The notes under the pieces were generated by a model that was not told the DNA's origin, made no database searches, and saw nothing but the letters and a program-made list of their open reading frames with translations. This document shows, in pieces, positions 20,611 to 33,035 of a DNA stretch of 64,000 nucleotides. Origin of the DNA: Brachycybe producta (Eukaryota > Arthropoda > Diplopoda > Playtdesmida > Andrognathidae); contig JAUPFP010000001.1 of the NCBI GenBank assembly GCA_036925085.1, positions 16,214,842-16,278,841 of the forward strand. The letters are read 5' to 3'. Within the stretch, counting starts at the first letter, position 1, and the number at the start of each line of letters is the position of its first letter. A program made the translations under genes and the position numbers.

Positions 20611-22035
20611 TGAAAAGATTGGATAATTAACTTTAAAAAGGAAAGAACATATGGCTTACACTTCGTAATCACATGGTAGAAAACCACCTGTTTTACAAAA
20701 TTATGGCATCACTATAGAGAAGAATAAAAAGAAGAAACGAATGGTAGAAAAGTGTAACAAGATACTTTTTACCATATGCTTTCTTCAATAATCAAAAAAC
20801 AACAAAGTAATAAATAAATTTAAAGAAAAAAATAAGGCACATATAACAGATTCTCAACACATAGAGAAAAGGATCGCTATCAAAATATAGAAAATATTAG
20901 AAACTATAATAGAAGGGACTTTGAATGAACTTAACAAAACAAATAAAATAGTGTTTGAAATCAAACGTCACGCAAAAGAGGTACCGAAAAAGTACTGAAA
21001 GAGTTATATGATGTTAGGGTTCTCGACATAGTAAGTGTGAAAGGGCCAAAATCGTATTTGAATAGAAATACCTTTCAAAGGGCCAAGAAAATCAAATAAA
21101 CGAATGATGAGTGTTTACTGTTCAAAAGAAATGTTATCAGTTGCCAAAAACTAAAACTTTCAATGAAAAGTTAAAAGGTAACCATACTAATTCATGAAAA
21201 ATGACGATTAGTGAAAATAACAATATGTATCGGGGATCGTAAAAAATTATAAAGAAGTTAAATTATAATTTTACGACCGGATGCATATGCGAAAGATGTC
21301 TGTAAAAGACGATCTATAGCAACTTGACCGATTGGTTGTTTTAATTTAAGAAAATTGGTTTCAACCAACCAGTTTGCTTAAAATTCATTTTTTGACTAAT
21401 TAACATTCGAGAAACATTGTGTTCTCGACAGAGTTCAAGATTGGAGTCCAGAGTAAAATTACGTGTTGATGCTATACCAGGTTAAGAAGAAAAACAAAAA
21501 CTTAGAATTTTTTTGAAGAGATTAGAGTTCAGAAAAGTGTAAAGTGAGTAGTTGACAGACCTGATTACCCATTTTCAGCATAGTGGACAACCAAGGATCT
21601 ACTGGAAGTTCTTAAGCAACAAAGAAGCAATTAAGGGTAATATTAGAGTATATTTATAGAGGCCTAATTATATTTTAAGTGACCAAACCCACCCACATAC
21701 CCTACAAATTACAGACTACATTCCACGCTAATAAGAAACTTGAAAACCCATTCCCTACATAAGCCTTCAGTGGCTGGGAGGGTCGGACCCTAATCCCAAT
21801 AGATGGGATTTGGCTGAAAAGGGGAATCACCAAACACCACTGTGATAGCCGTGAAAACAGATGGTAACACATGTAAGTAGTGCTCGATTTTACAGTGATC
21901 AATAAAAGTGATTAATCTTATAATATACCAATCGACGATGTATGTCCCAGACATGACCTCTGATGACTCGTTCCATGATTTGCAGCATGAACAGTTGTCT
22001 GTCAGGTCTCTCTTGGACCATCCCAATGTAAGCTT
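20611..22035. other. AT-rich stretch without a recognisable gene
   Basis: No family is recognised here. A short inverted repeat (GATTGGTTG with CAACCAACC, about 21330-21370) and a CCCACCCACAT core at about 21690 are the only structures I noticed. A frame of 78 codons at 21790-22026 on the minus strand continues from repeat D2 but has no partner in D1. Confidence 0.45.
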
Positions 22036-23870
22036 TTATTTTCTTTAATTTTCAAATTTTGAAATAACTACTCTAGGTTCATTTAGCCAACAAAGGCTAT
22101 ATGATAATTGAAAGAAGAAAGCAAGAGTTCCAATCAATTTGTTTATTTTTCAATAGTTAAATTGGAAACATTTTTAACATGTTAACGACCACCTAATACT
22201 TAAGTACATTCACTTACAAAAACAGCAACATGGTGAATACTCTTGTCTAAGTTCCCAACCAACTCTTTCAGTACTGCTACAGAAAGCCAGCAACAACTTT
22301 CTGTGGAAAACCTAAGGCAGGAAACCACTAGAAGTTGGCAGCAATTGTGTAGTGACCGGCAGAATGATGGGATGCATCTTTGCCAAGAAAGAGATGGCTT
22401 TGCAAGGTGGATATCGAAAAGATGCATCAATGTTCACTGTGTCTTTAGCTCGAAATGGAGCTCTTTTTATTTAGTTTTTGAGGGGCCGGATTCCAATTTG
22501 CAAAACCATCATTGGTTAGTTTTCTAATAATATAAATTATATAAAGTAAAATGGATATATAAAAAATACAAAATTTATCCACCAAAACTATAAGCATTTC
22601 AAAATATATACAAAAAAACTGTCATTAGTTTGAAGGCTCTTAGGCCTATAAGCCCTATAATACATTGGCCACTGTGTTAAAAAGCAAAAAAAAACTATGA
22701 AAAATGTATATAAAAAAACTGTCTGGGCTGATAAAAATTAAAGGTATGTAAAAATAACATAAAACATTTGGGACAAAAACTACATGAAAAGTTAGAAATG
22801 AGAAAAATATATAATGTATATAAAAATTGTTGTGATTTTGCATTGCCAAGCCTAAGTAAGAGGAGACAGGTCGTATAAAAAGTTGTACCCCCTCAAGGAA
22901 AAGAAGAAAAAACCATCACCATTATAATGTTTACATGTATACTCACAGAGACAAATGATTTTATTATAGGTCAGTAGAAAAAGAAGAGAAAATTAAAAGA
23001 AACAAATCAAAACAAAAAAAAATATTAAGGGGCTTATATGCACCGATAACATCTCTTTCCAAGAGAAAAAATAGTCCCATCAAGATTTTGATGACTTTTT
23101 CTGCCATGCAGATTCGCATTTCTTCCACTTGCGATTGTTCCCGAGTTTATTTTCTTTCTTTCTTTGTTGATCCATCTCACTTGTATTAATGTTAATGTTC
23201 TTTGTTGTGGGTATGGAGGGATCATTGTTTGAAAATACTGATTTACCATCTTTTGAAGACTGTCGTTGAGTTTGTGGGATGCACAAATGGTTGGTAGATT
23301 TCTTGACCCACTGATAGCTATGGTGAAGGTACTTCTGGTAGATTTGATGTTATTTGTTGATGTAGAGGACCTTGTAGTGGACTCAAAGGCACCCAAAATG
23401 TCCTTGGAGGTTTTGGATGTAAACTTAGCCATACCATGGGTTTAAAGTTAATTGCGGTGGATTGGTTGGCACTTGCAGTGGTTCCTAAGACACTTGCGGT
23501 GGATTAAAAGGCACTTGCGGTGGATTCAAAGGCACTTGCGGTGTGCTCAAAGGCACTTTCGGTTAATTAAAAGGCACTTGGGGTTTAATTAAAAAACACT
23601 CATGGTGTGTTCAAAGGCACTTGTAGTTGATTAGAAGGCACTCCTGGTGGATGTGAATACGCTTGAAGACAAGAGTGGCCCATCTTTTGTTGAGTTGTTT
23701 TTTCTTGTATTCAACTGATTGCCCTTTCTGGTAAAGTGAAAATATGCAGGATGTCAGCCAACACTGTGTTTGATGCTGGAGAAAACAAGATGCTTTGTCA
23801 CATGAGTGAAAGAAGTTGAGGGTCCTTTGTTGGTTTTTTGACATTTGGTTTCACTTCACGAGTGGGGAGT
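22036..23870 (-). repeat. Repeat D2, inverted partner of D1
   Basis: The reverse complement follows D1 (44-1836) block by block, including the T-rich and pyrimidine tracts and the basic coding tail (near 23080-23200, with NNRKWKK). The frame that is open in D1 is broken here. Its minisatellite lies near 23455-23660. The two copies lie about 20 kb apart in opposite orientation and bracket the P transposon. I see no evidence that they are ends of a single element. Confidence 0.75.
23455..23660 (-). repeat. 21-bp minisatellite in D2
   Basis: About nine units with an AAGGCACTTGCGGT-type core, the complement of the D1 unit. Unit lengths vary more than in D1 and the reading frame is not kept. Confidence 0.7.
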
Positions 23871-24409
23871 AGTTTTTCAAGGAAAATGGTTCACCAGGTG
23901 CAAAACTACAGTACCAAAGCTTGATACTGACCTTTGAATGACATTGGTAAAATAAAGTGTCAGGTCTTTTAGGCATATGTTTAGTAATTCAAAGGATGAA
24001 CCTATTCTGGATACAAGATATATTTTATCTTTCATGCATATTTTGTCAACTTTTATTTGAATCTGAAATATCTCTGACATGGTTTTTAACAAAATAGATC
24101 TACTCTAAAAATTGGTTGTAGGTCTTTGCGACTGCATGAGAATACATTTGCATATTTCTAAAGAATGTTTTGTAATTAATTTTGCTGACCTTGTTCAATG
24201 TTTTCCAAAATTGGATTTATCCAATCTAGAATTCTTTTGGGTTCCACTGAATTCAAGATTTTTATGGGTTCCCTTTTTTTCTTCGGGTGTACGTTATTCC
24301 ACCAAAACCAAATGCTACCAGTTAAAAGGTTATATTTTAAAAATAGATTTTTGATGGCATTTATTTCAAAAATAATTTGCTAGGTTAGTGATAAATCTCT
24401 TTCACTAAT

Positions 24410-24980
24410 AAAGTATTCTGTGCTATGTGTCCTGTCTAATTGCAAAGATAACATTTTAAATCAGGTCAGGTTTTATTTGGCCCTGAGGTAGTTTGACATT
24501 CTCTAGCTACATGTCCTGGTTGATTGCGTTGAAAGCAACGTATGTTTATTATATCTAGTTGTGGTTTAATAGATTTATCTGGAATGGGATTGTTATAATT
24601 TTTTTCAATAGCAAAAAGTTGCTGTATTATAAGTGTTTTAAGGCAGCTAAAGAGGTGATATTTTTTACCTCAGGATGGTCTCTGAGAAATTCATCTGCCA
24701 ATCCACTGCACTTTGATCAGAATATAGCAATTTGAAAACTTTCATCCCATTGTTCTAAATGTGCAACTTCCTTGATCTGATGAAAAAAATCCTTTTTTGT
24801 GTTATTCCCCAATGCTCTACCTGTATAGGGAGAAAGATGCAGAGGGGTAACAGGTATAATGTTTGAGGTTCGACATCCCTATAGTTTGTTTTTAGCTAAA
24901 CCTTGGCAGGGAGGGTTTTGTTTGTATTTAGGTAGGGGTCCCAAGCTGGCCTTTTATTTTAAAATTAAAATACTTTTCTA
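24410..24980 (-). pseudogene. gag: Gag fragment with two zinc knuckles, fossil
   Basis: The minus strand contains CFQRNQPGHVAREC near 24491-24540 and a second, similar cysteine-histidine block near 24420-24465, the usual pair of nucleocapsid zinc knuckles. Upstream, near 24670-24800, is a stretch resembling the capsid region of the C-element gag (FLRDHPEV compared with DHPEV there). It is a broken remnant of an LTR retroelement, probably related to element C. Repeat D2 follows downstream on the same strand and might be its continuation. Confidence 0.6.
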
Positions 24981-25252
24981 CCTTTTTGTTGTCTGGTAGA
25001 GGTGAAGAGTAGTGTTGTAGAGCAGATGGGTTCCTTCTTGGTAGTATCAAAAATTTAGTATTCAGGAACACTTCAAAACAATTTTTTTTATTCAAGGCAC
25101 ACTTCAAAACAAATTTTTTTAATTCAAGGCGCACAAAACAAATTTAAACTTCAAGAACACATCACTAAAAGTTTAACATTTAAACATTTAACTTAAAAAA
25201 ATAAACTTCAGAAAAAGAACAATCGATTCCATCCTGACCAACCGACTGACTG

Positions 25253-25895
25253 CCTTCGAGAGTCTGCCACACTCTGCCTGAAACCTAAAATGTTAACTAA
25301 CTATATCTTGAAATTGTGTTTCCCTTACCTCTAATTGGTTAATTTAGGTTTCTTTCTAATTGTGTTATTGGTCAATCATATGATTGACATATTACGGCAT
25401 TTTGTGAATGTTATTTGATTGACACCAGTTACATTAGACAGTAAGTGAAGTTAACCCTTTTAACAGGGGTCAATTTTATATTACCTTTTTTCTAAATTAT
25501 TGCATCTATATTTTCTGTCATTATTTGCAGGTGTTGTATATTTCTTTATGTGATTTTAATATTTGTTCGTAGTGGTATCATATTACCTTCTTACTTTCTA
25601 ATTGTTGAATTAAGTTCCTTGTTTATCCATTAAGGAGAAGAGTATCATGTTATATTAGAATACTACATGCTATGTCCATTGTAAGTTTTTTATAAAGTTT
25701 TTTTTAGCGGCAGATGTTCCTACTCAAATTACATTTGTCACACTTTTAATTGTTCGTATTTTTGTTTTAAGTGTTAGGTGTCTGGTTCCCATTGTTTATT
25801 TCTTTCAAATGTTAGTCTTGTATGTTAGGTGTTTGTTTTCCTATTTTTTATTTTAATAATGTTTTTTTTTGTTTTGTTTTTTTCAACACCTAACA
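25253..25895 (-). repeat. 3' LTR of element C
   Basis: On the minus strand it begins TGTTAGGTGTTG and ends CTCGAAGG. The first 75 bases form an imperfect hairpin, as TGTTAGGTGTT recurs in inverted form. It is very AT-rich. Confidence 0.85.
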
Positions 25896-25915
25896 TCCCT
25901 ACCCCCTAAATGTTA

Positions 25916-28318
25916 TTTACTCCTCTTAATGCCAGTATTGATATCTTACTATATTCCAACATATTACACATGCTTTTCTGGGAATTCTCTGAAGTTCATT
26001 TTTATTAAATTTTGTCTGTAATCTACTTTTCCCATTTTTCCTGGTTCATTTCAATTCCTGGTAAATTGTGAATCCAATTCTCTCTTAACCCTTTTATGTG
26101 GTTACAAATTAAACAAACAATCACAAATAACATTTTCGTAATGGTCAGTTTTTGTTCATTTTTTTGCACTTTTGTTGATTCAGTTTTTATTGATGTTCTG
26201 GTCTCCACGTTGTCATCTGTTGATATACAATTTCTGGGTTGAAAGTTTTTAGTTCGGTTATTTCACACACATGATGCTATTAAACACTGTCCAATTATGG
26301 CAGGCACATAGGAAATGGTTCCAGTTTTTCCCAAAAGTTTTGAAAGGTTAATGTCATCTCCGACAGTAATCATGACATTTGATGCAACACAAATGTCTGT
26401 GTTTTTGAAGGTTCACATGAGGATCTTTAAAATACCAATCGACAGTTTCATGTTGATGGTCCAATTTTTAATGGAGACACAATTTGCCCAAAATAAGTTA
26501 TGAATGGCTGATGTCTTGCCCAGATTGTCACCAAGTTTTCATCAGTGTTAGTCTGCTTTTCTGAAGATTTCTCCCAGTTTATGAAGGTTTCCCATGGAGT
26601 TTCACTTTCGATGAAGATAACTCGTTCCAACTTTTGTGTGCATCACTTTCTGTCCATAATATACTTTGATTAATTTGAATATGCATTTCAAACACTTTTG
26701 CACTTGTAAGGGTGAGAGATTGGCACTTGTAATGTTTAAAACCTGTCAATTTGTTTGCAACTGGCCTAAAGTTCCCTGTTTTTCTATCCAGTAAGTATCC
26801 TAACCTGTTCTAACCCTCCTAACATTTGTAAACAAAATTAAACACCTCTTTGGAAACATTTTTAAACAATCAATAACCTTAAACATGCAAAATACATCAC
26901 ATTTTCAATATTTCATAACATGTTCAACATAAATTTAACATCATTCAATTTCCTTTTATGTGCATAAAAATCTTTCAACATAAATGTCATTAACAAAAAA
27001 TTAAATACAAACAATTTTAGTCTATTATGATTATATAATTATAGTAGTTCATTAATAATTTTTCAAAATGCAACTTTCCATCTATCGTATTATTTTATTG
27101 AAAATCATACGAGGAGTACCAGTTGTCATTTTGAGCCTCAGATCCATTTTGATCTGATTTCTTTCATCATTGATCACTTTCCCACAATTTTGAAATTTTC
27201 CAATCCCAAAATTTTGCCCATAACATTTTCACCTTCCATAATGAGTTTTTCTAAATTGCAGAATCATTCCAGAAATGATTTTTTCCCAATCAGTTAAACC
27301 ACTTAAGTTTACTTTCATCAATATTATTTTAACATTTTTCAATTATTTTTTGTATTAATATATTTTCTTTATATTTCCATTATATATTCCCACTATATTT
27401 TCCCAATATTTTTTATATATTTGCATTTATTATATTAGCCTTAGTAATTATTACACATATTTCCTTTTTTCCTTTTTTCCCAATCAACTTTTAATTCCCC
27501 AAATTTTATTTCATTTAGGGACCATTTTACCTCTTATTTATTGTCATTTTTCAACCTTTCCATTTGCTGAAATCGTTAATTGCTCAAACACTTATTTTTT
27601 CATTTTCAGCATATCTCATTTTTTCAATTTATCTCATTTTCCCCTTATTGTGATTACTCTAGTTTCTCATTTCACCTTTATTTTAACTTCTATTTTCTTG
27701 GAAGTCTCACCTATTTGACTTATCAATGGTATTTGGGAATGGATTTTTGCTCCATTGTAATCCCTGTTTGGCTTAGACTAAGAGCACACTATGGGCATAT
27801 GGACTCTTGTTCCATGAATTATCCCTTTATCATTTTGACTCACATGCATGGTTTGTAAGAATAAAGTTTTTTGTTTCATTTTTCAATTACCACCATATAG
27901 CCTCACCATTGACATTGCAATTGTGTTGATTCTCTGGATTCCATAGCTCTTCCTACCCCCTGGACTGTTTCATCATTTTGTTTTTCACTAAGCTTCATTT
28001 TAAATTCTATTATAACTTCAATTCACTTATTTCTTATTTTCACAATAACAACTTATTTTCTTTACTTACACGGACAATCCATTGTCCAACATTAATGCTT
28101 TAATCACTATTTCATTTAAATTATTCCGGACAGTCCGTCGTCCAACATTAATGCTTTAATCACTATTTTTTTTATATCCACTTTCTGTTGTTACTCTGTT
28201 TGTTTGTAAACCATCATTGCATGATGACTGCCCTATTATTCTTTTTATTTTTGATATGCTACCTCTTTTAAGGTTTCTCTGAATATTTCCCTCCATACTT
28301 TTCATATAGGATAGCTGT
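25916..28318. other. Interior of element C, very AT-rich, mostly unassigned
   Basis: No conserved enzyme motif is visible on either strand. The only suggestive piece is a minus-strand frame at 26023-26208 with a hydrophobic segment (MLFVIVCLICNHI), preceded upstream by further short coding-like pieces. By position this could be what is left of a 3' open frame. The evidence is thin. Confidence 0.35.
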
Positions 28319-29147
28319 TGTGACGACCCAGTTTTGCTCCTTTTGGGAGCAGAACTAAAATCCCACTGTCGTCTGCTAGGCACCTGTAAATTAGGTGCCA
28401 GGCAGATGACAAAATGGCCAGCAAGGGTCACTGTCCTCCCCCAGGTGGAGCAGCCTGGGGGTGATATATAATGGCGGTGGCCATTATTATCTGGGCAGTG
28501 AAGTGATACCCTTGATGCCTTGTGCATGTGCTTGTGTGCTCTTTCAATTCATCAGGTGGCCAACATGGCCACCATTCATGACTTGCTTTCTTTGTGGATG
28601 GAGGTTAATGACCTCTCCTCCTGGCTGGAGTAGCCAGGGGATACATCATTGTGTTTTGCTCTGCTCTTTGCTGGTTATTTAACCAGCAGATATTGCAGCC
28701 ATCTCAGTGAGTGTTTTTATTTATTCTATTCTGTTGAATAAATATATTCTTTATTTTCACCCTACACTGGTGTCCGTGTCTCTTCATTATTTACTATAAT
28801 AATACCTGGGGAAGTTACCGCGAGAAGGGTGGGGGTTTACCGGTGGGGTGCACCGGTACTTCACCGTCCTGTGTCCGGCATGTGTATCGTCGTGTCGGCC
28901 GGAGCTTCACGTGCGGTTCCACGGTAAGATCCATCGGGGATTTACCACGGATTCCTCGTCCTGTTCGGCGGTCTTTCGTCCGTCGACTTGCGGCAAAGGA
29001 AGGGACCTCCAAACGGCACTACCCGTGGCACGGACGGGTACATGAGGAGGGCTGGCCAGCACTTCGACCCGTCCCAAAGAGGTCAGGCGACGGTAAGTTG
29101 GTTAAAATTTACTGTGGGCATTGTAACGGCCCAGCCGGGTTGTTACA
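28319..29147 (+). repeat. Solo LTR related to family B, inside element C
   Basis: 829 bp from TGTGACGACCC to GGGTTGTTACA, flanked by a perfect 4-bp duplication, CTGT (28315-28318 and 29148-29151). The last 30 bases closely resemble the end of the B2 LTR (TTGTAACGG..CC then GTTACA). An AATAAA-type signal lies near 28737. The U3 part holds several hairpins, the largest with 18-bp arms pairing at 15 positions (28368-28385 with 28393-28410). It is much more GC-rich than its surroundings. Confidence 0.85.
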
Positions 29148-29269
29148 CTGTATCCTTTTTTGTTTGAATTTCCAGCTGTTTAATTTTGTCCTCTATCTTT
29201 TTAAGCCTATCAGTTTCTTTATTTTTTGTTTCCATGGTATTCAAACCAAATTTAGCATTAACCAATTTT

Positions 29270-29975
29270 TCATTTTCCTCTAATTGTTTCTTGTAAATTA
29301 GCTGGGTTTCTTGACAATACAAATTTTTTAATTCTGGGATTCAAGCTTTTTATAATTTGATTTTGGACCATACTATCCCTCATGGCTATCTGATCTGGAG
29401 TAGGATTTTCTTCTGTAAAAGCTCTATCCTGCGTTTTTACCCTTAAAATGTACTCTATTGCACTCTCAGTGCTATTTTGCTTTTCTTCTAAAAACTTCTG
29501 CATGGACACTAATTTGGGTTCTATTGGCTCAAAACGCTGAATCATTATAGCTTTTAGCTCATCTAGCCTTGTTAGTTGTCTTACCTCTGGGTGATCTCTA
29601 AAAAATTCTGCTGCAGGACCCCTGCATTTTGATTTAATTAAAATAATCCAATAATCCTAATAATCCTGTCCAATTAGCTATTCTAGCAATACCTTCAATC
29701 TGCTCAAACAATTTTTTGGCAGATGGACCTTTTTCATCTCCTGAAAAATATGGGATCAAGCTACTGTGTACAGGCTGATTCACATTTGGGTTGTGCCCAA
29801 CACCTGAAGTGGTAGCTTCATTGTCTTCTCGATGCTCCATGTTGTCTGCTTTCTTTCCTGTAAAGTGTCCCTTACAAACCCCACAAAGTTTTAAAGATCC
29901 ACACCCAAATATGTGTAGTCTGCTTTTCTGGGACTTATTGTATGGGAGCGTGCGTGCATGTGTGGGAGCGACCAA
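29270..29975 (-). pseudogene. gag: Gag region of element C, fossil
   Basis: Two open segments next to the 5' LTR encode a gag-like protein. The upstream part has YFSGDEKGPSAKKLFEQIEG. The downstream part has a capsid-like helical stretch with QNQIIKSLNPRIKKFVL and NPANLQETI. The second pattern matches the C-terminal capsid region of Gypsy-type gag proteins, where a short run ends in NPxxLxE or similar. No zinc knuckle is seen. Confidence 0.65.
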
Positions 29976-30432
29976 AAAAAATTAGCACATGCACTTAAAC
30001 CGACTTAAATATTACTTAATCGGCCATAAAAATTTAAAGGGTTCAAAATTTTACTGCAACTATTTTAATCTCATCCAACTTTACTTATCTTTGTCAGAAA
30101 GCCACATTTAAAAAAAATCTAATGAGACCAACACTCTAATATTAAAAAGTTTTAAGTTTCTAATTGTAAACCATGCAACAGCTTAAAAATTACAACTTTA
30201 TTAACTCTTCATATTGTTCCACATCTGATACACCCATAAACCCAAATTTCCAATTTAAACTAAACTTCATTATTAAAATCTCAAAATTTTCATTAGTTTC
30301 AAATACCCAACTGCTAGTTCAGTATTTATAAACAAGCAAGTCTATAAGCCCCTAGCTTTTCATGCTTTAAGTTAACCTTGCCACAAATTAAAAGAACATC
30401 ATCTAAACAATTAAAACCCCTAAAAAATTGAT

Positions 30433-31084
30433 CCTTCGAGAGTCTGCCACACTCTGCCTGAAACCTAAAATGTTAACTAACTATATCTTGAAATTGTGTT
30501 TTTCTTACCTCTAATTGGTTAATTTAGGTTTCTTTCTAATTGTGTTATTGGTCAATCATATGATTGACATATTACCGCATTTTGTGAATGTTATTTGATT
30601 GACATCAGTTACATTAGACAGTAAGTGAAGTTAACCCTTTTAACAGGGGTCAATTTTATATTACCTTTTTTCTGAATTATTGCATCTATATTTTCTGTCA
30701 TTATTTGCAGGTGTTGTATATTTCTTTAAGTGATTTTAATATTTGTTAGTAGTGGTATCATATTACCTTCTTACTTTCTAATTGTTGAATTAAGTTCCTT
30801 GTTTATCCATTAAGGAGAAGAGTATCATGTTATATTAGAATACCACCTGCTATGTCCATCGTAAGTTTTTATAAAGTTTTTTTCAGCGACAGATGTTCCT
30901 ACTCAAATTACATTTGTCACACTTTTAATTGTTTGTGATTTTATTATTTTTGTTTTAAGTGTTAGGTGTCTGGTTCCCATTGTTTATTTCTTTCAAATGT
31001 TAGTCTTGTATGTTAGGTGTTTGTTTTCCTATTTTTTATTTTAATAATGTTTCTTTTTTGTTTTGTTTTTTTCAACACCTAACA
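30433..31084 (-). repeat. 5' LTR of element C
   Basis: Nearly identical to 25253-25895. The bases after its inner end (30432 and leftward) should hold the primer site, but I could not match them to a tRNA with confidence. Bases 29976-30432 form an AT-rich leader without a gene. Confidence 0.85.
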
Positions 31085-31109
31085 TTTGTTGAACCTTTTT
31101 TATTGCCAA

Positions 31110-32373
31110 AAATTACAATTACAATTACAATTAATACTCTGCTAGCAGCCAAAGAGGCCTATGGCAGAGGGACATAAAAGTCCACATACAGCATTAATCA
31201 TTGTCAAGCACATATACATGCACATATATAAAAACAAAATGAATATACAATTGTTAATCCCACAAAACAAAATTATCCCCATTTACCACTTCTTCCTCAG
31301 AAAGAGAGTTCAATTGTCTTATACCTCTAGGAAAAAAAGATCAATAATATGAATCTGTCCTAGCAAAAATCTCTATTTTTTCTAGAGTGGTCAGCCCTGC
31401 CCATGTAAAGTGCTTTATGAATATCACTGGACTGTGGTTTAGGACAATCACCACATTTAATTTTCTCAAGCACTTTCAAGCTTAACTCAAACCTGCAATG
31501 TGCCAAACTATGCCATTGTAGCACTGAAAGCATCTCAGTGACACTATCTGTAAATTTGTGCCTGCCACAAAGAAACCCATCTGCCTTATGCTGAACCATT
31601 TCAACTGAGTGAGTGAGTGTGGCATAATGAGGATTCCATCATTGCAGCAATACTCAAGATGAGGCTAAACTAATGCTGGATAGGCAATAGTTTTAACTTG
31701 TGCTTTGCAGGGTACATGATCTGCTCAAGATTTTTACAACCAACTGAAGTTAAAGATACAGGCCTATAAATTGCTGCTTTGGACTTATTACCTGATTTAA
31801 ATATTGGGGCAACATTTGCTCATTTCCACATACTTGGAACAACCCCTTGATCCAAAGACTGCTGATAAATTAGCTGAAGAAATGGCCCCACTTCCCTAGC
31901 TAAGTTTATAAAAATACTGCATGAATTCTATCTGGCCCCCACTTTTGATTTTATTAAGGGTCATTAGTTGCTTGATAATGCCCTCAGTATTAACAATAAT
32001 ATCCCACAAAGAATGTATGGTTCTAGACTAAAAAGCATTAGGTGCAGTATTTTCATCTGCTGTAAAAACACTCCTGTATTGTTCATTCAGCAAAAAAGCT
32101 TTCAATATTGGGTGTGATATTATTTCTCCACCTGCCCCAACAAGAGCTGGAATCGAGTACTCACTGAGAATACTTGACATACCTCCAAAACAGCTTAGGA
32201 TCTTCTTGCAGCCATTTACTGAGTTTATGAGTTTTAAAATTATTATGGGCTAATGCCAGTTCATTTTTAGTCTTTGTGTGTGCAATATGCAAACTTGGAT
32301 TACCTCTGTATCTATTTCTCCATAAGTGCTGCTTACAATAAGCCCTTTTAACACATGGTGTATACCATGCTGG
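31110..32373 (-). mobile_element. LINE remnant, Jockey/CR1 group, interrupted
   Basis: The left end has three AATTAC units (near 31108-31131), the LINE tail on the minus strand. The C-terminal part (31360-31599) contains MVQHKADGF and SVTEMLSVLQWHSL, equivalent to MVQCRAARF and SVTFLLNELQWESL in the LINE at 39905. Upstream pieces near 31690-32360 resemble the start of RT and the region before it (for example DPKLFWRYVK). The central catalytic RT motifs are missing and there are several stops, so this is a dead copy. Its right end is cut by the A2 LTR. Confidence 0.65.
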
Positions 32374-33035
32374 TGTAACACCCTGTAATTCGTGATCTCG
32401 CCAGAATCATAGCCCGGGGGTAAACAACTCTTGCTCATCCCTCTCCCTCCTTCTGATTCATACGCAAGTGGTGGATTAATATACGTAGGACCATGGTCAC
32501 TTGGACCTAGTTACACCTTGCAGGTGTACACAGGTCCAAGGTATAAAAGGGCCATGTTCCTCTTTGTAGTTAGTTCTTGTCCTTGCCTAAATTGTATTAC
32601 GTTGATCTTATCTGTATGACATCATGGGCATGAGGACACACCGTTAGTATTAATAATTCGTCTTTGTATTCTATGTTTCCATATACGAAGATGAATAAAG
32701 CGTTATAACAAGTAATGAACTTCTTTTCAGAGGCCGGAGACTACACAAGGCAGGAGGTATATGATTCCGAAGCAGCTACAACAACTTCTCCTGTCGGCAT
32801 ACCAAAAGGGGGAGATGTATATCAGCATCGACCGGAAGAGAGAGGGATGGCAGACACCCTGCTGCATAGATTTCAACCCCCTGCATGAAGATGACCACGA
32901 TCCATCTCCATCCAACTCTCTCTGCAACTCGATAACTTTTCTGTGCGGACACCGTGCGATGCAGAGAAGCAACGAGTTACAGAAAATGTCATCTACAGGT
33001 TGGTAAAACAAAATGGTCGATGTCAAAAGCTCGCA
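32374..33035 (+). repeat. 5' LTR of A2
   Basis: 662 bp from TGTAACACCCTG to AAAGCTCGCA. It keeps the U3 palindrome (32503-32537), the TATAAAAG box right after it and an AATAAA signal near 32694. Confidence 0.85.

Larger units (their letters stand above)
25253..31084 (-). mobile_element. LTR retroelement C, fossil with no recognised pol
   Basis: Two long direct repeats (25253-25895 and 30433-31084) bound an interior on the minus strand. A gag region lies next to the 5' LTR, and a purine tract (TTTAGGGGGTAGGGA, near 25899-25915) precedes the 3' LTR. The LTRs differ at roughly 14 positions plus a few small gaps in about 645, near 2 percent by hand count, so the insertion is young. Even so, I recognise no protease, reverse transcriptase or integrase. 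That points to a copy that moved with borrowed enzymes, or that is heavily degraded. A solo LTR of a B-related family sits inside. No target duplication is evident. Confidence 0.7.

Noticed and set aside
44-23870. D1 and D2 as terminal inverted repeats of one very large transposon
   Set aside because: The similarity ends inside both copies at no special sequence, no flanking duplication is seen, and the sequence between them is explained largely by the P transposon.
28156-28527. Minus-strand frame of 123 codons
   Set aside because: It crosses the edge of the solo LTR at 28319, so it cannot be an ancestral gene, and no domain is recognised.
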